A DNA stretch of 8,503 bases, from positions 17,177 through 25,679 of the forward strand of contig NZMN01000030.1 of NCBI GenBank assembly GCA_002694525.1, in the 5' to 3' direction. Position numbers and translations under genes: made by a program. This DNA is from Methanobacteriota archaeon. Its GTDB lineage: Archaea; Thermoplasmatota; Poseidoniia; Poseidoniales; Poseidoniaceae. The notes below the pieces were generated by a model that worked only from the letters and a program-made list of their open reading frames with translations, was not told the DNA's origin and ran no database searches. Positions within the stretch are counted from its first letter, which is position 1. Each line of letters starts with the position of its first letter. This document shows, in pieces, positions 1-7,100 of the stretch.

Positions 1-846
1 TGGGACTACACCATCTCCAACGGAAGCAACAGCAACCTCGTTGCGGTTAATCTGGCACCCGACGAATACATCGACATGCGCCTGGACATCACCCTCAGGG
101 GCCAGGTTGAGGCCGGTGAGCACACCGTTTACACTCGCATCATCGAGGAGGGCGTTGACATCGACGATGCGCGTTACTTCGACCTGCCCGTGAAAATCGT
201 CATTCAAGAAGAGGTGATTCCCAACCGATTGGAAATCACCGACAAGAGCGAGCGGTCTCGGTTCTCTCCAAACGAAGAACAAACCCTCCGCTACGACATC
301 AGCAACCAAAACAACATCCCGCTCAACGTGGTTATTCGGCTCGACCAACCCGAAGGATGGGATGGAGCCATTCGGGCAACGTCCAGCCAGCTTGGTAGCG
401 ATTTCCTCATCATCAACCTGCCCGCATACTCTTCGAAAGAGTTCAGCGTGTCGATGATCGCTCCGGACAACCTCAAGGACGGTGAGGTGGTTGAATTCGA
501 GTTCAGGGTGACGCCCATGAACAACGAAACCCCGTTCGCTGATGAATACCTTCAGAAATTCACGTTCGCCTACATGACGGAATGCAACGGCTTTTCCTGT
601 CTGATTGAGGAAGTGGTGAATCCGGAACCCCAAACCATCGCCTTCTACGTCGTTCTGGCGGCGCTGATTTTCTACGCCCGCGGCCGCCGCAGTGGACCGA
701 AAGACGACCTGTTTGAGGACGAAATGATGCACGAAGAATCGGCGATGCTGGACGATGGGGCAGAGGATGATCTTCCTCCTCCTGTCGTAGCGGAAGAGCC
801 TGAGGACGACGACCTCGAGCTGCTGGATGAACTGGATGATTTGTGA
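1..846 (+). CDS. C-terminal part of a membrane-anchored surface protein with acidic cytoplasmic tail (5' truncated)
   Basis: The frame is already open at base 1, so the true start lies upstream of the window; the ATG at 76 is internal. The visible 281 residues end at TGA 844-846. The first 190 or so residues are beta-rich and resemble two extracellular domains of the CARDB/NEW3 (NPCBM-associated) type, with phrases such as VEAGEHTVYTRI and ISNQNNIPLNVVIRL. A Cys-X4-Cys pair (CNGFSC) follows, then one short hydrophobic segment (about residues 212-226), a basic stop-transfer stretch (RGRRSGPK) and an acidic tail of about 45 residues. By the positive-inside rule the beta domains face outside and the tail faces the cytoplasm. 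The family and exact function are not recognised. The role is probably as a surface glycoprotein or the anchor end of a larger adhesin or receptor. The neighbour downstream on the same strand is another exported protein. Confidence 0.85.
   Translation, partial: WDYTISNGSNSNLVAVNLAPDEYIDMRLDITLRGQVEAGEHTVYTRIIEEGVDIDDARYFDLPVKIVIQEEVIPNRLEITDKSERSRFSPNEEQTLRYDISNQNNIPLNVVIRLDQPEGWDGAIRATSSQLGSDFLIINLPAYSSKEFSVSMIAPDNLKDGEVVEFEFRVTPMNNETPFADEYLQKFTFAYMTECNGFSCLIEEVVNPEPQTIAFYVVLAALIFYARGRRSGPKDDLFEDEMMHEESAMLDDGAEDDLPPPVVAEEPEDDDLELLDELDDL
634..843 (+). other. C-terminal transmembrane anchor and acidic tail of the upstream protein
   Basis: The hydrophobic run TIAFYVVLAALIFYA is encoded at about 634-678. 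Arg/Lys residues follow immediately, then a tail dominated by Asp and Glu with a central Pro-Pro-Pro. The tail ends in a Leu/Asp/Glu pattern (LELLDELDDL). The membrane segment is short, about 15-17 residues. In my recollection such single-helix anchors with acidic tails are common on large surface proteins of Poseidoniales archaea, but I cannot verify this here. The tail could be a docking site for a cytoplasmic partner; that is speculation. Confidence 0.7.
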
Positions 847-859
847 AGCAGCCTCGGCG

Positions 860-866
860 TTTTCTT
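860..866 (+). terminator. Possible T-rich archaeal terminator
   Basis: TTTTCTT begins 14 bases after the stop codon of the upstream gene. Archaeal termination often uses oligo-T tracts without a hairpin, and I see no convincing stem-loop here. The tract is short and interrupted by a C, so this is a weak call. Confidence 0.2.
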
Positions 867-881
867 GGTCGCTGAGTCCCC

Positions 882-889
882 TTTAAGAG
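882..889 (+). promoter_or_regulatory. Possible TATA-like box for the giant surface gene
   Basis: TTTAAGAG is the most T/A-rich octamer in the 110-base gap and partly matches the archaeal TATA consensus TTTAWATA. A start site about 25 bases downstream would fall near 910-915, giving a leader of about 45 bases before the ATG at 957. It would support separate transcription of the second gene rather than strict read-through. One sequence match in GC-rich DNA is weak support. Confidence 0.25.
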
Positions 890-956
890 GCGGGTTGTAT
901 GAACATCGTACCATTTCCCTTATGAGGCATCAGACGCACCCAAACGCGTGGGACCC

Positions 957-1106
957 ATGCTGACAGGCTCGAAATCCTCTGCGGCCGCCGTCCGACCAGC
1001 ACTCGCAGAGCGAAAGAAAGCCCTCAAATCACTGACGCTGACAGCGCTGATGCTGCTCTCCACCCTCGCCGCCGTTCAATACACCGTCATCGACGTTCAA
1101 GCGGCG
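957..1106 (+). other. Signal peptide of the giant surface protein
   Basis: The N-terminus has a long n-region with Arg19, Lys20, Lys21 and Lys24. A hydrophobic core follows ([16 protein letters not shown], residues 25-40), then a small-residue site VQAA before Ser51. Cleavage after Ala49 or Ala50 would place the mature N-terminus directly at the first Asp repeat (Asp52). There is no twin-arginine motif, so Sec export is expected. An uncleaved N-terminal anchor is the alternative. Confidence 0.75.
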
Positions 1107-4100
1107 TCCGACCAAGACGGCGACGGTCTCACGTACGGCCTCGAATACCTGATGAACACGCAACCCAACGATCCGGACTCCGACAACGACGGTCTGCCCG
1201 ACGGTTGGGAATGGAAGTACGGCCTGGACCCGCTTTCGTCCAGCGGAATGGACGGTGCCGTGGCCGACCCGGACGGTGACGGCATGTCAAACCTACAGGA
1301 ATACCTCTACTTGCAACCCACGGGTTGGGACAACACGAACACGGGTTCGGTCCTTGACAACGGCGTGTGGTGGAACGGCACGGTACCCGTCAACGATTGG
1401 AACGAGGAAGACGCCCTTCAGTTCAATCAACCCGGCTGCGGTGATTCCGGCTCCGACGGAACGGGGAGCATCATCCTCTGCGACGAAGACCCCGTGGGCA
1501 ACATTTGTACCAACGGGTTTGACGACGATAAAGACGGCTTTGTCGATGCCGCCGACTCGGACAACGACGGCGACGCAGACTGTGCATCGGACGACGACGA
1601 CGGTGACGGCATCGCCGACGAGGACCCCGCAGGTTGGGACACCGACGGCGACGGCATGCCCGACGGTTGGGAGGCGGCCAACGGGCTGAATGCGACCTCT
1701 CCCTCAAACGCCGACGGACCCAACGGCGACCCGGACGGCGACGGACTCAACAATCTGATGGAATACGTGAACCCCACATGGACCACCATGTGCGGCTCTT
1801 CGCCGTGCTTCCGAAACGGACCTGACGGCATCGTTACCGAGACGACTTCGCCTTGCGATCCTGTCCAGGGTGTCGGCCCCGGCGGTTGTGCAACCTACAC
1901 GGCAGAAGTTGACGGCATCACCTCAACCGACCCCCAGCGCGCCGACACCGACGGCGACGGGCTCAACGATTCCTACGAAGCGTTGACCCTCCTGACCGAC
2001 CCCACCTCCTCGGACACGGACAACGACGGCATCAGCGACGGTGTTGAAGTGAACGGCGCTTACGGCAACCCCGCCCAAGCCAGCGACCCTCGGAACAACA
2101 ACACCGACGGCGATGCCTTTGACGACGGCGAGGAAGACACCAACTTCAACGGTGTTCTCGACCAGGGCGAAACCGACCCGACCCGCAGAGAAGACTCCGG
2201 CGACGAGGACAACGACGGCATCCAAAACTGGGAAGAAAACCTCACCTGCACGCTGTGGAACGTCGCGGACACCGACTTTGGTGGCATCGACGACGGTCAA
2301 GAGCGAAACATCAGCCACGGCACGGACCCGTGCGACTCGCTCGTGAATTTTGAAACACCTTACGTCCAATTTTACGCCACCAACAACAGCGTTGAGGTCG
2401 GCGACGGCTCTGGATTCAACCCTGCGGGTGGCGTTGGGTGGTACAACGTTTCAGGCACGTGGGAATCCTTCGCTTACGCCACCGTTCAGAACAACCTCTT
2501 GCGCGGCGTCTCCTCTGCACCGTCAGGCACCACCAGCGAGGTCGCCAACCGAAACGGCTCCTTCTGCCACACCGACGCCGTGGCGTCGGGAACGCTTGGG
2601 ACCACACAGCAGTACTGCGACGACGACTACGAAGACAGCGACGGGGACGGGCTGGCCGACTGGCAGGAACTGCTCGGAACGTTCGGGTGGTTTTCCAACC
2701 CGAGCATCGCCGACAGCGATGCTGACGGCGTGAACGATTTCGACGAAGTCCAAGACAACACCGACCCGAATCAACCGTGCACCAATCTGCTCGACGACGA
2801 CGGTGATGGAATCAACAACTACTTTGAAAACACCACCGGATGCGACCTCATCTACATCGGCATCACCAACGGCTCTCAGGACGTTTGGGTGACCAGCTCG
2901 ACGGACTTTGACAGCGACCAGGGCGGCGTGGACGATCGCACGGAATACTTCGACGGAACCAACCCGGAGAACGACCCGTCCGACGACATCCAGCCGGACG
3001 ATTTTGACGGCGACGGCATTCCCGACGCCATCGAAAATCAAACGGGGACGGACTGGACCAACCCCGACACCGACGGGGGCGGCATGCCCGATGGCTTGGA
3101 GTGCCCCGACATGTTCTGGTTCGTCAACTGCGCAGGAGCGCCCTTTGACCCGTTCGACCCCACCGACGACGTCATGAACAACGGGATCGTGTTCTACGCC
3201 AACAACACCTCGGGAACGGTGGACTTGAACCTCGATCATCGCTGGCGAACCATCACCAACGACTTCTACACGGGGACCAGTTATGCACATCTCGAAAGCG
3301 TCCATCCGCCACAAACACTGGTCATTCCCGTTTCCAACCTCACGCACCTGGCGCCCGCTGGGTTTGCCAACTCAACGGTTCAGTGGAACGTCCAGTTCAC
3401 CCAACCCATCACCAACGGACAAATCCCCGCACCATCGTATTATTCCAACGTCTCGTTTTACTTTGAGCCCTCAGCGAACATCAGCCGAACCAACGACACC
3501 CACATGCTCACCGTGGTCGAGGGCAGCGTTGACCAGATGATTTTCCAACAGCCGGAGTATTACTTCGACTGGGCCACACTTGCGCCAACCACCGTTGCAG
3601 GGCAGGGCTTCCCCTACGAACTCTTCCTCGACGAGCGTTTTTCCAACGACACCTCGGAGTTTTCTTACGTCCGAAACATCACGTTTGGCGTCATCAACGA
3701 CGCCGGTGCAACCGACGCGTACAGCACGGCGCTGGCGCTGGAAGACTTCATCACGAACGGGAACGCCACGACCGAATTCAAGCGAAACTACAACGGTTCA
3801 GGCACCAGCAGCCCGGTCGATGTCACCCTCAACGTGCTCGAGGCACTCAAGGAGGGCTCTTGCCGCGAATTCAACACGGCGTTCGTCACCATGGCGCGAC
3901 TCGCCGGTCTCCCTGCCCGTCAAGTGACGGGGTACGTTGGCGGAACGTGGACGGGCGACGGGTACGCCGTGTATTCCACGGACGCCACCACATGGTCCGA
4001 AGTCCGTCTGCAACAGAACAGCGCCAACGGAAACACCGATCTTGGATGGATACCGTTTGACCCGTGCCCGCCCGCAGAAGAAGTCGAGATCGTCAATCAA

Positions 4101-7100
4101 ACCATTTCAACGATGACGCTCGCTCGAGACGGAACCGAAACGGTCACGGTGTCGGGACAACTCAGGTACGTCGGCAACGGAACACCCGTCGAAGACATTC
4201 GGGTCTTTTCCTACCTCACGCCCGTGGCGGACGCAGAATTCGTTCCCGGGGCGGGCGCAACGCTCGAGCGGTTGCTCGACGAGAACCTGACCGATTCAAA
4301 CGGTAATTTCACGCTGACCGGCTTCCCCAACGCTCCCACGGCGCCGGGCATGCACAACATCGTGATCGAGCATCGTCAATCCGGTTACGTTTCAAACGAC
4401 GGCGTGGTGTTCGACGGGTTCCTGAACCTGACCGATAACGCCAGCATCAATCACACCGCACCCCTCGCTGTCAACGCACCCGTCGCGGGCGCCGGAGCCA
4501 CCACGGTGCTCGAGGGGCGGTTGGCCTTGGCGACCGAACCAACGGACGAGATCTTCAACCTCCCCAACCAAACCGTGTGGCTTTCGTTTACGTCGTCGGT
4601 CAACGGTGCTCAGAATCTATCCACGCAGACCGACCCGAGCGGCTCGTGGACCATCACCCTCAACTTGAGCGAGGCGGAAAATCGAGGCAACCTGGCGGCA
4701 ACGCTCGGCTTTTCGGGGTGGCAGGACACCTCCGTCCCGACGGCCACGCCAACTCAGTTCCACCTCAACCCCACCACGACCTCCATCGTTCTCAACGTGA
4801 CCGACGCTCCCAACCTGACGGCAACGCTTGAAGGCCCACTGACCAACAACAGCATCCTGTTGCTTGGCGACAACGTTTGGGTCAACGGCAGCGCCTTTTC
4901 CCTCGGGACCTCTCCGGTTCCGTTGACGGGGGACGTGCAACTCGCCGTACGAGCCAACGGATCAGGCGACACGTGGCTTGAGGTGTTCAACGTCACCGTG
5001 ACGGGGACGTTTACAATTCCATACCAGCTCCCCACGCTCTTGGAGGTGGCTGCAGGTGAGATCGAAGTTCGAGTGCGGTTCTTCCCAACCACGCTTCCCG
5101 CCACCGATGACGCAAACATGACCACACCGGACCCCTACTTCCTGCGTGGTCTGTTGAATTTCGAAGTGCAACCTTCCTCCCAAGTTCGCGGCCAAAACGC
5201 CCTTCTTACCGTTCAGGTCAACGACCACCGAGGCATTTCAGCGGGCGCCGACATCCTTGGCAACTACGACTTTGCGTTCAACGGTACGTGGTTCAACACG
5301 ACCGTGGATCCAACCTTCGACCTGCTTGAAATCACGCTTCCCCTCGACGCCAACCTGCGCCCGGGTGACTACCCCATCGACATCTCCTTCAACGGCTCCG
5401 ACCTCTATCAGCCCTCCATCGGCAACGGCTCAATCCGGGTCATGGCCGACATTGGGTGGAACCTTTCCATTGCGCAGGATTGGACCTACATGGGCAATTC
5501 CACTCGGTTGTTTGGCGACGTTTACGACGCCGTCTACCTCAATCCTGTCGTCAACAACACGACGCTGATCACGGTTTCCTTGTTCACCGACTTCGGTCCG
5601 ATCGACGTGGCTCAAGGAACGCTGAACAACAGCACGGGTGCGTTTGACATTCCGATTACCATGCCGACCACCCTCCCGTCCAACGCCTACGAATTCGCCG
5701 TGGACTTTGACTTCTTGACGCAGGCTCCGGAAGGCGGTGCCTACTACACCTTCGTCGATCCGGCGGTTCCTCCTGCTGCGCCGACGCTCATCTCCACCCT
5801 CGGTGGAATCATCACCGAGGTGGTGGTTGAGGCCGAGCGGAGCGCCTACATCGTCGAGATGAACGACACGATTGACCTCACGGCGAAAATCACGGACATT
5901 GCCGACAATTCAAACATCAGCGGGGCCGGTGTGGACTTCATTTGGGACTTCGGCAAGACCAACCAAACCCTCGGAACCGTTGCGAGCAACAGCGACGGCA
6001 ACGCCACGTACTCGTTCACGCCGTCGGGCATCGCACCGGGATACTACGACGTCGGCATCGTTGTGCAGGACGATTTGACGGCACCGCTCGTTGCGGGCAA
6101 TGCTCAGCGGTACGGCAACTCCACCGTCATCAACGTCACCGTCCAAGTCACAAGCGCCATCGACATCGACTCCGTACCGAGCACGGTCACCGCCGGCGTT
6201 CCCTTCAACGTCGTGGGGCAGGTTGAGGATTCAGAAGACCCGAGTCGCGGTCTTATTTCCGCAGTTCGCCTCAACGTGTTTTGGCTTGAAAATCCAGAGG
6301 AGCTTCTTCTGGCCGACTTCTCCACTACGACCAACGGGAGTTTCAACATGACCGTACCGACCGACACGTCAAACAACGGCACAACCCGCGGCCCTCATAC
6401 GCTGGTGATCAGCGTCGTGAACAACTCTTCGCCGTTCTACCTCACGGCCACGGCTCAAGCACCCATACAGGTCATGGGCGTGTCTCGGTTGGAGAACTTG
6501 CAACCTCTCAACGCCGTGGTCATCAATCGCGGCAACGACATCAACATGTCCGCCCAACTTGTCGAGGCCTCCGACATGTTCACGCCCCTGCCAAACTACG
6601 AGGTTGCGCTTCAGTTCCACGAAACCTGGCTTGCTCCCACCACCACCGACGGCGAGGGCTTTGCCAATTTCACCTACTCCGTCCCCTACGATCATCCGCT
6701 GGGTTTGATCGTGGTTCAGATGATGTACAACGGGTCAACCGACCTGTTGTCCACAAGCGCCAACCTCACCAGCATCACGGTCAGGTCGTTGACGTTCCTG
6801 GTGGTTGACAGCATCACCGCCAACCCGGTGGCCGGCGACTCCTTCAACATCAGCGGGCAGATCGTCTCGGACAACGGTTCAGGCTTGGTCGAGCGGGACA
6901 ACAGTGTCCTCGCCAACGCAAACATCCTGTTCTCCATCAACGGTCAACCGTCCGGCTTCACGGCCACCGGCGGTGCCGTTGGTGTGGATGGGTTCTGGAA
7001 CGCCACCGTTCGACTGAGCGAAACCTTTGCAGCGGGCACCCACGTGATGGAGGCAACCTACATCCCCAGCGTCAACTTCTACGTCGGTTCCGACAGCAAC

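Noticed and set aside
76..846. ATG at 76 as a true start for the first gene
   Set aside because: The frame is open to base 1 with protein-like beta sequence upstream, there is no signal peptide after ATG 76, and the product needs one to place its outer domains. It is an internal Met.
672..914. Antisense Ser-rich frame over the end of the first gene
   Set aside because: The poly-Ser run is the reverse complement of the Asp/Glu-rich acidic tail; the sense reading ends with a sensible anchor-plus-tail structure.
899..925. Eight-codon frame (MNIVPFPL) in the intergenic gap, considered as a leader peptide
   Set aside because: It is too short, has no ribosome binding site, and shows no regulatory codon run or hairpin.
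1255..1689. Plus-strand frame of 144 residues rich in Thr and Arg
   Set aside because: It is a frame-shifted reading of the Asp-repeat codons (GAC GGC GAC becoming Thr/Ala/Arg codons). Its low-complexity composition and full overlap with the supported frame rule it out.
1110..3177. DNA-level tandem repeat or CRISPR-like array suggested by recurrent GACGGCGACGG words
   Set aside because: The words recur because the Asp-Gly-Asp-Gly motif is reused with preferred codons. Spacing is irregular and a continuous coding frame runs through them.
2523..3347. Long antisense reading frame (274 residues) opposite the TSP3 array
   Set aside because: It mirrors the sense Asp codons (GAC reads as GTC, Val, on the other strand), giving a Val/Gly/Ala-rich product with no domain. 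The sense frame encodes clear calcium loops over the same bases.
3861..4061. Claim of an active transglutaminase or protease
   Set aside because: The Cys and Asp motifs are present, but the His is replaced by Thr and no nearby His exists, so activity cannot be asserted from the sequence.
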